A stretch of 64,000 bases of DNA from Planctomycetaceae bacterium (GTDB taxonomy: Bacteria > Planctomycetota > Planctomycetia > Pirellulales > Pirellulaceae), in assembly GCA_016794985.1 (NCBI GenBank), contig JAEUIQ010000008.1:124001-188000 (forward strand). Direction: 5' to 3'. Below the pieces are notes generated by a model. The model was not told where the DNA came from, made no database searches, and saw nothing but the letters and a program-made list of their open reading frames with translations. The translations under genes and the position numbers were made by a program. Shown piece after piece: positions 1-8,426 of this stretch (position 1 is its first letter; every line of letters begins with the position of its first letter).

Positions 1-177
1 GCTTGTACCTGACAGATCCAAGTCGATAACTTGGTTTCCGCGGTCCGAAATACGTCCGTTTAGTTGCACGATTCTCTCGCCAGGCGTTGGTGCTGGACAA
101 CCAGCCACTAAGGCGAAGCCGACAACGACCATCAAAAACAAGTATCGATACGCGATCCTACGAAAATTCGAAATCAT
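1..177 (-). CDS. Putative lipoprotein, N-terminal 59 residues only
   Basis: The reading frame starts with ATG at 177 and runs off the left edge of the window. The first ~28 residues form a lipoprotein signal: a basic start (several Arg), a hydrophobic run (LFLMVVVGFALVAGC) and a lipobox LVAGC, so the mature protein would be lipid-anchored at the Cys. The visible mature part is rich in Gly, Asn and Asp and cannot be assigned to a family. Its start codon overlaps the stop codon of the upstream GrpB-like gene (ATGA at 177-174), which suggests translational coupling. Seeing the signal peptide is direct; export and lipidation are inferred. Confidence 0.7.
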   Translation of the reverse strand, partial: MISNFRRIAYRYLFLMVVVGFALVAGCPAPTPGERIVQLNGRISDRGNQVIDLDLSGTS

Positions 178-683
178 GCTTGTCTCCATAAGGCGGCCAA
201 TTGTTGAATTCGTTGAATAAACTCGCTTTTGCCTTCTTGATAGTTCGTGCCGATTCGGCGACTCTCTTCAACAAGTCGAAGTTTCAATTGCGAATACTCT
301 GCTGCGATAGCTGGATGAGCGATAAGGTAGTCGCGAAAGTCGAGGTGCCGCTGGACTTCCGAGTTTCCGACGGCGTAAACATGCACATGATGCGTGCGTA
401 TTCCGGCAGCGTTTTGTTTGCGAAAATAGCGGCGACCTGAAATTCCGAACTCCCCCATCGCTTCATAGTCGAGCGGCTGCATCTGGGCGGATCGCGAATC
501 AATCAGGTCCAGCTCAGATGCAACCGCCAGGATATCAATGATGGGCTTGGCGACGATGTTGGGAATGGCGGTGCTGCCGATGTGATGAATGGCCCGCACA
601 TTGTCGCCCAACGCCAGGGAAATTGCCAACTTTTCGGCTTCAAACATTTGGAGCCAAGTTGGGTCGTGGTTTTTGACAATCAC
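174..683 (-). CDS. GrpB/UPF0157 family protein (nucleotidyltransferase-like fold)
   Basis: About 169 residues with the GrpB family pattern: an opening V-x-x-HDPTWLQMFEAEK, then HHIGSTAIPNIVAKPIIDIL (the GST...KPxIDI core that resembles nucleotidyltransferases), HHVHVYAVG, and a C-terminal FRDYLIAHP...Y..LK segment. The biochemical role of the family is not firmly known. The open frame extends to a GTG at 845, but the first ~54 residues of that version do not look like the family; the GTG at 683, preceded by AGGCGAG, places the start exactly where GrpB proteins usually begin, so I chose it. It ends in an ATGA overlap with the lipoprotein gene downstream, so the two are probably co-translated. 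Confidence 0.8.
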   Translation of the reverse strand: MIVKNHDPTWLQMFEAEKLAISLALGDNVRAIHHIGSTAIPNIVAKPIIDILAVASELDLIDSRSAQMQPLDYEAMGEFGISGRRYFRKQNAAGIRTHHVHVYAVGNSEVQRHLDFRDYLIAHPAIAAEYSQLKLRLVEESRRIGTNYQEGKSEFIQRIQQLAALWRQA

Positions 684-878
684 AATATCTCGCCTGTTTG
701 ATTTGTTGCCTGCGAGCGACGTTCTTCGCGGATCATGAACTTTTGGACCCGACCAGACCTCGCTCACGGCACATACCTTGCTTTCTACAAATACCCAGGG
801 CGAAGCGATTTTGCGGCTTGTGCCATCCGTCACGACGCTCGTCACTTTGGTTAATTTCTTGGGTCAGGATAAACTATA

Positions 879-1994
879 TCACATTACGTACGGAGGTGCC
901 AAACGACGTAATCCGTGACACAAGACAACAGAAAGAAAAAACAGGTTTCGTATGAGGATGCCACAGATCGGTAGTCGAGGTGAGTCGTGGCGAGCGTCCC
1001 CAATCCGTTGGGTGCGATTCGACTCATCGGCGACAATCGCCAGTTCTTTGCCCAGAGTCTCCAGCCAAGCGATGGTGCGCGGCCATTCGATCATTCGATC
1101 CAGCCAATCTTGGGGAATGCCCGAGCGTCCCACGCCAGCGCCGACAATTCCTCCGACAATCGCGCCCGTCGAATCGGCATCACCCCCACATTGAATCACT
1201 GCCATGATCGCAGAACGGCAATCCTGTTGATGACTTAGCCACGCATGAATCGCGACCGGGACCGTATGATAGACATAACCGGAGACTCCGTTGTGAAGTT
1301 CCAATGAATCAGCAAAGACCAAGGTACTTTGGCCAGCATTCACGGAAGCGACCGCCCGAGCCATCAGGGAAAAAAGTTCAGGATCTTTATCGCCGATCAA
1401 TTCCGTCAGGCGTTCCAGGTATTCGTCGGGAAGAATCTCCTCGTGAATAGCGGCCAAATGCGCGGCAAGGGCCACAGCCAACGCACCCAACTCTGCTTTG
1501 GGATCACTATGAGTTAGTCGCGACGAAGCGCGAACAAAGATTCGCAGTTGGTCGAGGTCACGGATCGCCACACCCAAGATTGCGGAGCGCATCGCGGGTC
1601 CGTTCCCTGCCGAGTAGACGCCGCTGCGTTCTGGCGAATAGCCAAGCCACAAGCGAATCGTGGCCCTCAAGGTCGCCAAGCCAACTCCTGCTGGTAAGCC
1701 CAGTATCCACCAACGTAGCCCCGAAGCCAAAGAACGTTGAAACTGGACCACGTCGCCTCGAGCGACAATCAAGGCTTGAGCCACCATGCAAGTGTGTTCG
1801 GTATCGTCCGAAACCATGCCACGGCCAAAGCAGAAACGATGTCGGTCTGGAGGTCCAAACATCTTTGCCGCACGCTGCCGTGTGAGCCCTTCATACGGCA
1901 AACCAATCGCATCCCCAACCGCCGTTCCCAGAATACAGCCAACGATCCGATTTGATAACATTTGACGCTTTCTTGAATCGCCATGTGTTTGCAA
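879..1994 (-). CDS. ADP-ribosylglycohydrolase family protein
   Basis: A 371-residue member of the DraG/ARH family, which removes ADP-ribose from proteins or small molecules using two Mg ions. Visible metal-site motifs in the expected order: GDAIG (residues 27-31), SDDTEHT (62-68), THSDPKAELGA in the middle, and GGDADSTGA near residue 270. The last ~45 residues are hydrophobic and basic and extend beyond the usual family end. The start at 1994 gives a 12-residue leader before MLSNRIVGC; the internal ATG at 1961 would match the family start better, and neither has a strong ribosome site. The upstream hypothetical frame overlaps this gene's start in another frame. Family assignment is strong; the substrate is unknown. 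Confidence 0.88.
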   Translation of the reverse strand: MQTHGDSRKRQMLSNRIVGCILGTAVGDAIGLPYEGLTRQRAAKMFGPPDRHRFCFGRGMVSDDTEHTCMVAQALIVARGDVVQFQRSLASGLRWWILGLPAGVGLATLRATIRLWLGYSPERSGVYSAGNGPAMRSAILGVAIRDLDQLRIFVRASSRLTHSDPKAELGALAVALAAHLAAIHEEILPDEYLERLTELIGDKDPELFSLMARAVASVNAGQSTLVFADSLELHNGVSGYVYHTVPVAIHAWLSHQQDCRSAIMAVIQCGGDADSTGAIVGGIVGAGVGRSGIPQDWLDRMIEWPRTIAWLETLGKELAIVADESNRTQRIGDARHDSPRLPICGILIRNLFFLSVVLCHGLRRLAPPYVM

Positions 1995-2322
1995 TCCTTT
2001 TCCAAACAGGCTTATCAGTCTCCTTGATACGGATCAGAATATCAACAGTAACCGTTTTTTGAACTACAGAATTGAACAGCCAACCGCATGACCTCGCTAC
2101 ATTCTCGTTTGTGACAATGCAGTTCAAAACTTTTCGGGAAAGATTTTGGCCAAAGCGGCCACGTTCGATGGGCTTAGCAAACTCGATGTCCCAGTCGATA
2201 CAAAAGAATCTTGAAAGACGGCCGAGATTCCCGATATAGACATCCAATCCAAAGCCGCGTTGCTTCGAGCGAATAGGGCCATGGACCGCGATCAATGAAC
2301 CTTGACGTTTTCGAATAGTCAT
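1891..2322 (-). CDS. Hypothetical protein, doubtful
   Basis: A 143-codon frame starting with ATG at 2322 behind CCGGGA. The translation has ordinary globular composition (for example GFGLDVYIGNLGRLSRFF and KTVTVDILIRIKETDKPVW), but I recognise no family. It overlaps the first ~100 bases of the ADP-ribosylglycohydrolase gene in a different frame, which is unusual. Possible explanations are a real gene whose 3' end is out of frame through a frameshift near 2000, a remnant, or chance. The region otherwise has no better candidate on either strand. Confidence 0.3.
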   Translation of the reverse strand: MTIRKRQGSLIAVHGPIRSKQRGFGLDVYIGNLGRLSRFFCIDWDIEFAKPIERGRFGQNLSRKVLNCIVTNENVARSCGWLFNSVVQKTVTVDILIRIKETDKPVWKRIANTWRFKKASNVIKSDRWLYSGNGGWGCDWFAV

Positions 2323-2473
2323 TCCCGGACAATTTTTGACAGAGTCGTGGACTTTGCCCCCGACTTGCTTTTGACAACAAAGCTCTACGACTAGGTCTGA
2401 AACCTCAGTGGCATCCTTGAATCGGTTGGGGCTTCATTTTTTGAGGAAAAGACTACTTCGCCTTCAAATGAAA

Positions 2474-2510
2474 CTCCGCCGAAGATCAACTCAACGATCG
2501 TTCGGCGGAG
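2474..2510 (-). terminator. Inverted repeat downstream of thioredoxin gene
   Basis: A perfect 10-bp inverted repeat (CTCCGCCGAA at 2474-2483 and TTCGGCGGAG at 2501-2510) with a 17-base loop lies about 35 bases after the thioredoxin stop codon. No clear T-tract follows, so it may be a terminator, an RNA-stabilising hairpin, or both. Confidence 0.5.
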
Positions 2511-2545
2511 CCAAATCATTTCGCAAATCGCTTGCTTCGGCACGT

Positions 2546-2872
2546 CTATTTGATCCATTTGTTTAGATCGGAACGCAAGACCTGCTCTTGCGGCAGTCCC
2601 ACTGAACTGCCTACGACTTCGCCGTCTTTGATAAATACCATCGTCGGCAAGGCGCTCACGTCGTATGCTTCAGACAATTCAGGCTCTTCGTCAGTGTTTA
2701 CCTTAACGAACTTGATTCGCCCGGCGTACTCGGTTGCCAGTCGTTCCAACATGGGACTCAAGGCCCGGCATGGGCCGCACCACGAGGCATAAAAATCAAC
2801 CACAACTGGGATGGGGCTGTCCAAGACTTCGGCTTGAAGGGACTGCTTGGTGACGTGGATGATGGATGACAT
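2546..2872 (-). CDS. trxA: Thioredoxin
   Basis: A 108-residue canonical thioredoxin: dithiol-disulfide reductase with the WCGPC active site at residues 31-35, the cis-proline segment SALPTMVF, and the usual ending ...LRSDLNKWIK. I start it at ATG 2872 (MSSIIHVTK), which matches the family length and has a purine-rich AGAAAGAA upstream. The same frame is open upstream for another 45 codons through a Ser/Pro/Glu-rich linker to an ATG at 3007, and directly before that ATG is a TGA that ends a small membrane ORF. So the thioredoxin may also be made as a longer protein with an N-terminal extension (see findings). Confidence 0.95.
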   Translation of the reverse strand: MSSIIHVTKQSLQAEVLDSPIPVVVDFYASWCGPCRALSPMLERLATEYAGRIKFVKVNTDEEPELSEAYDVSALPTMVFIKDGEVVGSSVGLPQEQVLRSDLNKWIK

Positions 2873-2973
2873 CGATCGTTCTTTCTGTTGATTGTCCAGG
2901 CTTGAGAGGCCTTGAGATATTGCTGGGGGTGGGTTGCTAAGTTCTGATTCAGATGCAGAACTATTGGATCGGG

Positions 2974-2989
2974 CCGCCGAACTCGGCGG
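2974..2989 (-). promoter_or_regulatory. Compact hairpin just downstream of an in-frame TGA
   Basis: On the minus strand a perfect inverted repeat CCGCCGA-GT-TCGGCGG begins 18 bases after the TGA at 3010-3008. In practice this folds as a 6-bp stem with an AGTT loop, so the apical loop sits about 24 bases after TGA. That distance and a G in the first two loop positions are compatible with bacterial SECIS elements, as I understand their rules. It may equally be a coincidental GC-rich hairpin. A 10-bp palindrome GGCAATTGCC lies between it and the TGA. Confidence 0.3.
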
Positions 2990-3007
2990 TTGGCAATTGC
3001 CAGACAT

Positions 3008-3097
3008 TCACGTCTGAATTCCAAAGCGTGGCAAGATCCACATTTGCAACGCCAACCAAATGACCAGGAAACCCAAAATCATTAGCAGTTCATTCAT
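3008..3097 (-). CDS. 29-residue single-pass membrane peptide (or N-terminus of a longer UGA-containing protein)
   Basis: Starts at ATG 3097 behind a good GAGGAG site (8-base spacing), so translation is likely. The peptide is MNELL, then a hydrophobic helix (MILGFLVIWLALQMWIL), then PRFGIQT and TGA. The TGA is directly followed by ATG TCT GGC AAT TGC (MSGNC) in the same frame, which stays open into the thioredoxin. Being so short, well initiated and adjacent to a thioredoxin, it is probably functional: either a membrane anchor peptide made separately, or the first part of a fusion if the TGA is read through. Whether related proteins have Cys at the TGA position is the key comparison. Confidence 0.55.
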   Translation of the reverse strand: MNELLMILGFLVIWLALQMWILPRFGIQT

Positions 3098-3590
3098 GTG
3101 TCCGACTCCTCGGCGTGACATCTTCATTGGACTGTTCTCCTTCTCTTTGACAGTTGCTTTGTGGTGCAACCGTCCGCAAATCGCAACGATCTACCCTGTG
3201 GATATCTGCCATCCCATTCAAATTTGTAGCAGTTAAATCCCGCGTCCCGTTCACCGGTCTCTAATGAGCAGAACGGTCGGATGGACTCGGCCTCCCAACA
3301 TTCCATCCCATCGCCGCCTTTGAACGATCAGGAAACTAACCGCAAGCTTCCGCGGCGAATCTTCACAAAAACTCGCCTTTTTTCCCCGCCACTTTGTCTT
3401 GTTGGCGAGTGCCTTCCTGATACTGCAAGTGTCGTGCCAAGTATCTAGATATTGCGATGTGTCTGTGTTTTGGTCGGAAAGTGGTGTTGAGACCAAACGA
3501 GGATCGCTTGTTATACTGGTGGCCCAGGAGGGTTGCTCGTTGGGCGGCCTTACCCACCAACGCAGAGCCAATTTTGAAGAAAGCCATCGG

Positions 3591-5762
3591 ATGCAGATGT
3601 TACGGACCGAAGAAGCAGGGCGAACCGAGTCCCGCGAAACACCAACCGCCAGATTGACTTTCGACCTGAGAGCGGTGCTTCACGTCGCGGTCTCGATATC
3701 GGTTTGTTGGCTAATGTTGTTCAACTCACATTCTCTTTTTTCTCAAGAGGAAGAGGCAGAATCTCAGGCTTTGAGTTACCGCCCAATGGGGGCTCGCGCT
3801 GACAAGAACATTTTTTCCCCGTTGGATTTGCCGACTCCGAATCGAATCCGTACCGCCGCTGGTTTGCCGGGCCCAGACTATTGGCAACAACAAGTTGATT
3901 ATCAAATGGAAGTGGTGTTGGATGCGGAAAGCGAGTCTGTTTCCGCGGTTGCCAACATTACTTACACGAATAATAGCCCAGAACCGCTAGAGTTTCTCTG
4001 GTTGTCGTTAGAACAAAACCTGTTCAAATCCGATAGTTTGGGCGGATTGTCCACACCGCCAGGAGCGCGTTTTAGCGCGGGTGATCAGTTCCAAGGGGGG
4101 TACGCGATTCAACACGTGCGAGCCGGTGGTCAAGACTTGAAGTTCAGTGTCTACGATACTTTGGGAAGATTGGATCTGCCAACGCCTCTGGCAGCCAACG
4201 GTGGCAAGTTTGAATTCCAGATCGCTTGGTCCTTCAACATTCCTGAGTACGGTGTGGACCGCATGGGAATACGTCGAGTCAACGCAGGTAAGATCTTTCA
4301 ATTGGCGCAGTGGTTCCCACACGTCTGCAAGTACGACGATGTTCATGGTTGGAACACCCTGCCCTACTTGGGCCAAGGCGAGTTTTATACCGACTTCGGC
4401 ACTTACGATGTCAAGATTACGGCGCCGCGTGGGCACGTGGTCTTGGGCACCGGTGAACTGAAGAATCCGCAAGCGGTACTGACTCAAAAGCAACTCGAAC
4501 AATTGACGTTGGCTTCCGCAAGTCGCCAAACGGTCATTATTCGCGGTGAGGACGAATTGGGCACGCCGGAAGCAGCACCTGCCGGTGATGGACCATTGAC
4601 GTGGCATTTCCTCGCTGAAAAGGTGCGAAGTTTTGCTTGGACCAGCAGCGACGCCACCATTTGGGATGCGGCGACGATTCAATGGGACGATGGCAAGACC
4701 GTGCTCGTGCAATCGGTTTATCCGGCCGAAGCCCGGGGGGCCTGGAGTGAAAGCACGCAGATGCTGCGGCATTCGATTTTGCATTATAGCGACAAGTGGT
4801 TTCGCTATCCTTATCCGACAGCCATCAACGTCAATGGAAATGTCGGTGGGATGGAATACCCCATGATTATTTTCTGCGGCGGGGATAACGACCGAGAAGG
4901 ACTGTATTTTGTGACCAGTCACGAGATTGGACACAATTGGTTCCCGATGGTGGTCAATACGGACGAACGTCGTTACGCCTGGATGGATGAAGGGTTCAAT
5001 ACTTTCTTAAACTTCTACGATCGATTGGAAGTCTTCGATGAAGTCGTCAACGGTTTGAGTCCGGCCGAACCGATGCAGCCGAGTTCCTTGCGAGCGTTCG
5101 GGCGTTTTAATTCCAATCCGGCAAATCCGCCGATCATGACGCCTGCGGATCAAATCGAACCGAATTTGCTGGGGCAATTGGCGTATTTCAAGCCTGGAGT
5201 CAGCATGCAGTATCTCCGTGAAGAGATCGTTGGCCCCGAAAGATTTGATGCCGCGTTCCAACAATACATCCGAGCGTGGGCGTTCAAGTCGCCTCAACCG
5301 GCAGATTTTTTTCGTTGTATGGAAAATGGGACCGGGATGAATCTGGATTGGTATTGGCGCGGGTGGATCATTGAGAATCTTTCTTTGGATCAGGGCATTG
5401 AATCGGTCACGCAAAGTCGTCGCCGTCGACCGGCTGAAATCGTTCTGCATAACCTGGGCGAGATGGTCATGCCAGTTACTTTGCGAATTGAATTCGATGA
5501 CGACACCACGAAAGACATGCACTTGCCGGTCCAAGTTTGGCACTATACGAACCTCTGGACGGTCAACGTCGACACAGAAGGAAAACTGATCCAACGTGTG
5601 ATTGTTGATCCAGAGCGACGATTGCCGGATACCAAACGAACCAACAACACTTGGCGTGCCCCGGTCGAAGAGGATTCTGAAAGTGAAGGCTCGGAAGCAG
5701 ATGGCACGAAAACCGAAGGCTCTGATGCTACAGATCAAGCCGCGGTTGACGACGACCAATAG
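3591..5762 (+). CDS. M1 family zinc metallopeptidase, secreted or membrane-anchored (copy 1)
   Basis: A 723-residue protein. Residues ~25-45 form a hydrophobic signal/anchor (AVLHVAVSISVCWLMLF). The gluzincin site is HEIGHNW at residues 444-450 with the third zinc ligand in WMDEGFN (Glu467, HExxH-18-E spacing), preceded by the exopeptidase-like GGMEYP. A C-terminal beta-rich region and an acidic Glu/Asp-rich tail follow. Predicted to cleave peptides in the periplasm. The frame is open back to a TTG at 3399, but the region before ATG 3591 is not protein-like, so I start at 3591. It lies just upstream of a sulfatase gene (26 bases), probably one transcript. A closely similar paralog is at 37632. 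Confidence 0.9.
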   Translation: MQMLRTEEAGRTESRETPTARLTFDLRAVLHVAVSISVCWLMLFNSHSLFSQEEEAESQALSYRPMGARADKNIFSPLDLPTPNRIRTAAGLPGPDYWQQQVDYQMEVVLDAESESVSAVANITYTNNSPEPLEFLWLSLEQNLFKSDSLGGLSTPPGARFSAGDQFQGGYAIQHVRAGGQDLKFSVYDTLGRLDLPTPLAANGGKFEFQIAWSFNIPEYGVDRMGIRRVNAGKIFQLAQWFPHVCKYDDVHGWNTLPYLGQGEFYTDFGTYDVKITAPRGHVVLGTGELKNPQAVLTQKQLEQLTLASASRQTVIIRGEDELGTPEAAPAGDGPLTWHFLAEKVRSFAWTSSDATIWDAATIQWDDGKTVLVQSVYPAEARGAWSESTQMLRHSILHYSDKWFRYPYPTAINVNGNVGGMEYPMIIFCGGDNDREGLYFVTSHEIGHNWFPMVVNTDERRYAWMDEGFNTFLNFYDRLEVFDEVVNGLSPAEPMQPSSLRAFGRFNSNPANPPIMTPADQIEPNLLGQLAYFKPGVSMQYLREEIVGPERFDAAFQQYIRAWAFKSPQPADFFRCMENGTGMNLDWYWRGWIIENLSLDQGIESVTQSRRRRPAEIVLHNLGEMVMPVTLRIEFDDDTTKDMHLPVQVWHYTNLWTVNVDTEGKLIQRVIVDPERRLPDTKRTNNTWRAPVEEDSESEGSEADGTKTEGSDATDQAAVDDDQ

Positions 5763-5788
5763 TCACTTGAAAACACGGGGAGGAAGTA

Positions 5789-7300
5789 ATGTTCCGGTTC
5801 GCACAACCTTGGTTGTTCTGGGCGATCGTAGTGGCCTTTGGGCCGACCGCGCTGGGGCAAAATTCATCGGGAGACATTCGTAATCGCGAGAGGCCGGCTG
5901 AGGTAAATAGGCCCAACGTTCTCTTTCTCTTGGCGGATGACCAACGTGCGGACACCATTTCCGCTCACGGCAACATCGCGATACGGACGCCAAACCTCGA
6001 TCGACTAGTACGCGCCGGGGTGAGTCTCCGAAATGCTTATTGTTTTGGGTCGCCCCACGGCGCGGTTTGCATACCGAGTCGTGCGATGTTGCATTCCGGA
6101 CGTTCGCTGTTTCACCTACAAAGTTTGAACCTGGATGGTCACAAGTTGTTGGGCGAGTATCTTCAAGAGGCCGGGTACGACACATTTGCCACTGGCAAAT
6201 GGCACAATGAACGCTCCTCGTTTGCGAGAAGTTTTCGGCAAGGCCGTCAGTTGATGTTTGGCGGGATGTCCAACCACGCCGAAGTGCCTATCGTTCAGTA
6301 TTCGGCCGGAGAAGGCAAGTTCACCTCGCAACAAATAGGGGAACACTTCTCCAGTAAGTTGTTTGCGGACGCCGCCATCGAGTATTTGACGACTCGTGAT
6401 CGCACGCAGCCATTTTTCTGCTACGTGGCATTTACGGCGCCGCATGACCCACGCATGTCGCCGGGGACGTTCAATCGAATGTACGCCCCGTCGGAAATGC
6501 CAGTGCCTAAGAATTTCTTGCCACAACATCCCTTCGACACTGGGGACCTGACGGTTCGCGACGAGAACCTTGCGCCATGGCCGAGAACTCGCGAGGTGAT
6601 TCAGCAACAAACGGCCGACTACTACGGTTTAATTTCCCATTTGGATCAACAAGTGGGGCGAGTACTAGAAGCTCTTGAACAAAGCGGATTGGCTGATAAT
6701 ACGATCGTGATCTACGCTGCGGACCACGGCTTGGCCTTAGGCAGCCATGGGTTGTTGGGGAAGCAGAATTTGTACGAGCATAGCATGAAAGCTCCCCTGG
6801 TGATCACTGGTCCAGGCATCCCAGTGGGCGAGCGGAATGACTTGGTTTATCTGCACGATCTGTTTCCTACGGTATTGGAATTTGCGGGAGTTGGGATTCC
6901 AGCGGAGTGCGATGGTAGGTCGTTGCAGTCATTATTGACAGCGGACGAAAACCAACCATTCCGAGACGTGTTGTTCACGAGCTATAAAGACACGATCCGC
7001 GCGATTCGCGATCAACGCTGGAAGTTGATCCGGTATCCGCAAATCGATCGCACCCAATTATTCGATTTGCAAACGGACCCTGATGAAATCGACGATCTCA
7101 GCAATTCAAGTGATCCGGCTCATCAAGCTGCAAAAGCCAAGTTACTCGCGAAACTTGCAGAAAAACAGCGCGAAGTCGGTGACCAACAACCCCTGGTGGT
7201 AGCCAATCCGAAGCCAGCAGAAATCGATCTCACTGGGCGTCCGCGAACACCCGATCAATGGCAACCGCGTTGGATAATCGAAAAGTACTTTGAAAAGTAA
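5789..7300 (+). CDS. Sulfatase (formylglycine-dependent, type I)
   Basis: A 503-residue sulfatase with a signal peptide (residues 1-23, ending ALGQ). Conserved parts: metal ligands LADDQR (residues 48-53), the maturation motif CIPSRAMLHSGR with the formylglycine cysteine at residue 94, TGKWHNE, FTAPHDP, and AADHG..LGSHGLLGKQN. It hydrolyses sulfate esters, most likely from sulfated polysaccharides or small sulfates; the choline/iduronate-type layout does not fix the substrate. Maturation needs a formylglycine-generating enzyme encoded elsewhere. The start has a strong GGGAGGAAG site. A weak hairpin (CGCGTC...GACGCG, 7304-7322) follows the stop. Confidence 0.93.
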   Translation: MFRFAQPWLFWAIVVAFGPTALGQNSSGDIRNRERPAEVNRPNVLFLLADDQRADTISAHGNIAIRTPNLDRLVRAGVSLRNAYCFGSPHGAVCIPSRAMLHSGRSLFHLQSLNLDGHKLLGEYLQEAGYDTFATGKWHNERSSFARSFRQGRQLMFGGMSNHAEVPIVQYSAGEGKFTSQQIGEHFSSKLFADAAIEYLTTRDRTQPFFCYVAFTAPHDPRMSPGTFNRMYAPSEMPVPKNFLPQHPFDTGDLTVRDENLAPWPRTREVIQQQTADYYGLISHLDQQVGRVLEALEQSGLADNTIVIYAADHGLALGSHGLLGKQNLYEHSMKAPLVITGPGIPVGERNDLVYLHDLFPTVLEFAGVGIPAECDGRSLQSLLTADENQPFRDVLFTSYKDTIRAIRDQRWKLIRYPQIDRTQLFDLQTDPDEIDDLSNSSDPAHQAAKAKLLAKLAEKQREVGDQQPLVVANPKPAEIDLTGRPRTPDQWQPRWIIEKYFEK

Positions 7301-7757
7301 AGCCGCGTCAAATCAAGACGCGTAGGACGAATCGTCTCGCGCATGTTGCCTGCAAAGTCGAACCCCTCAGCAGCCGATTTGGCTTGCCGAGGATTCTGAG
7401 TAAGGCAGAAGCGAGTCCTTGAATGCAACAAGCGATACATCGCTTCTCGCTTGATTGCAAACTGGAGTGCCGCATCATATTCGTATCGTTCCTGAAACAT
7501 GTCCCGGAGCAGTTTACGAAAACCTTTATGGTGTGGATCGGCGAGGGTACGATTTTTGCGTTGAGTTTCCCGAAGGTATCTTCGAACATTCTGGAGACCA
7601 TCCAGTCATGGAACGGCAGATTGGCGAAAAGTATTCTCTACCAGCCCTGGCGTTCCAATAAGTCACCCTTGACTGCCTCCAGACGCGAAACGTTTTTGCT
7701 AAAATCACCCGCAAAGCGTTGGAGTATCGGAACAGCCCGAGTCGCAAGGAGCGTGGT
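7301..7757 (+). other. Gap with one doubtful short frame (7455-7661)
   Basis: No clear gene. A plus-strand frame at 7455-7661 starting with TTG reads with protein-like composition (CPGAVYENLYGVDRRGYDFC, then a Glu/Pro-rich stretch ending ALAFQ), but it lacks a ribosome site and a family. It may be a small gene or the remnant of a larger one. Overlapping frames on both strands look like shadows. Confidence 0.3.
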
Positions 7758-8426
7758 TTGCATATTGTAATCGTGATCATCGTGATTATCGCCATCATCT
7801 TGCTGGCGATCTATAGCTCGTGGGTGGCTAGGCAGCGCACCTTGGCCATGCAGCAAGCGGCCCATTCGCTGGGATTGACGTTCTACGATCACCAAGATGC
7901 ATCAATGGACGAACGATACCCTTTCCTCAACAAGCTTTGTCAAGGTTCGAATCGCTACGCATACAACATCATGTCAGGAACGATCCGTCAACATCCGGTG
8001 ACCGCGTTCGACTATCACTATGAGACCTACTCGACGGACTCGAAGGGCAAACGGCGAACCAGTCATCACTATTTTTCGTTCTTCATTTTGGAGTTTGAGC
8101 GAAGTTTCCCGGAGCTTTTGATCTGCCAGGAGGCTTGGTATGGGCCAATTGCAAAGTTCTTTGGGTTTGATGACATCAACTTTGAGTCTGCCGAGTTCTC
8201 CCGACGCTTTAATGTCAGCAGCCCCGACAAGAAATTTGCTTACGACATCTGCCATCCACAAATGATCGAGTATTTGCTGGCCAACCAAGACCTGAACATT
8301 GAAATCGAACATCGATGCCTAACGCTGTTTTTCGGAAGCTGTTTGGACCCAGGCCAGTTGCCCTATAATTTCGAACGTTTGATCGCCATTCGCGATTTTT
8401 TTCCTAATTATCTGATGAATGGATAA
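7758..8426 (+). CDS. Membrane-anchored protein of unknown function, partner of LemA-like gene
   Basis: About 222 residues. An N-terminal transmembrane helix made almost only of Ile/Val/Leu (IVIVIIVIIAIILLAIY) is followed by a cytoplasmic or periplasmic domain with RTLAMQQAAHSLGLTF, FDYHYETYSTDSKGKRRTSHHY and a conserved-looking FEDxF-like region (RRFNVSSPDKKFAYDI). The pattern resembles the DUF3137 group often found beside LemA, but I cannot confirm it. I start at TTG 7758 because AAGGAG lies 6 bases upstream; an in-frame TTG at 7719 has no such site. Its 3' end overlaps the LemA-like gene by 8 bases, so the two are translationally coupled. Confidence 0.75.
   Translation: MHIVIVIIVIIAIILLAIYSSWVARQRTLAMQQAAHSLGLTFYDHQDASMDERYPFLNKLCQGSNRYAYNIMSGTIRQHPVTAFDYHYETYSTDSKGKRRTSHHYFSFFILEFERSFPELLICQEAWYGPIAKFFGFDDINFESAEFSRRFNVSSPDKKFAYDICHPQMIEYLLANQDLNIEIEHRCLTLFFGSCLDPGQLPYNFERLIAIRDFFPNYLMNG

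Noticed and set aside
2974..2989. The compact hairpin after the small membrane ORF as a rho-independent terminator
   Set aside because: No T-tract follows, and it lies within an open frame leading to thioredoxin; a structural or SECIS-like role is at least as plausible.
4008..4934. A 308-codon minus-strand frame antisense to the first M1 peptidase gene
   Set aside because: The plus-strand peptidase is strongly supported; this is a shadow frame, and equivalent antisense frames occur under the paralog.
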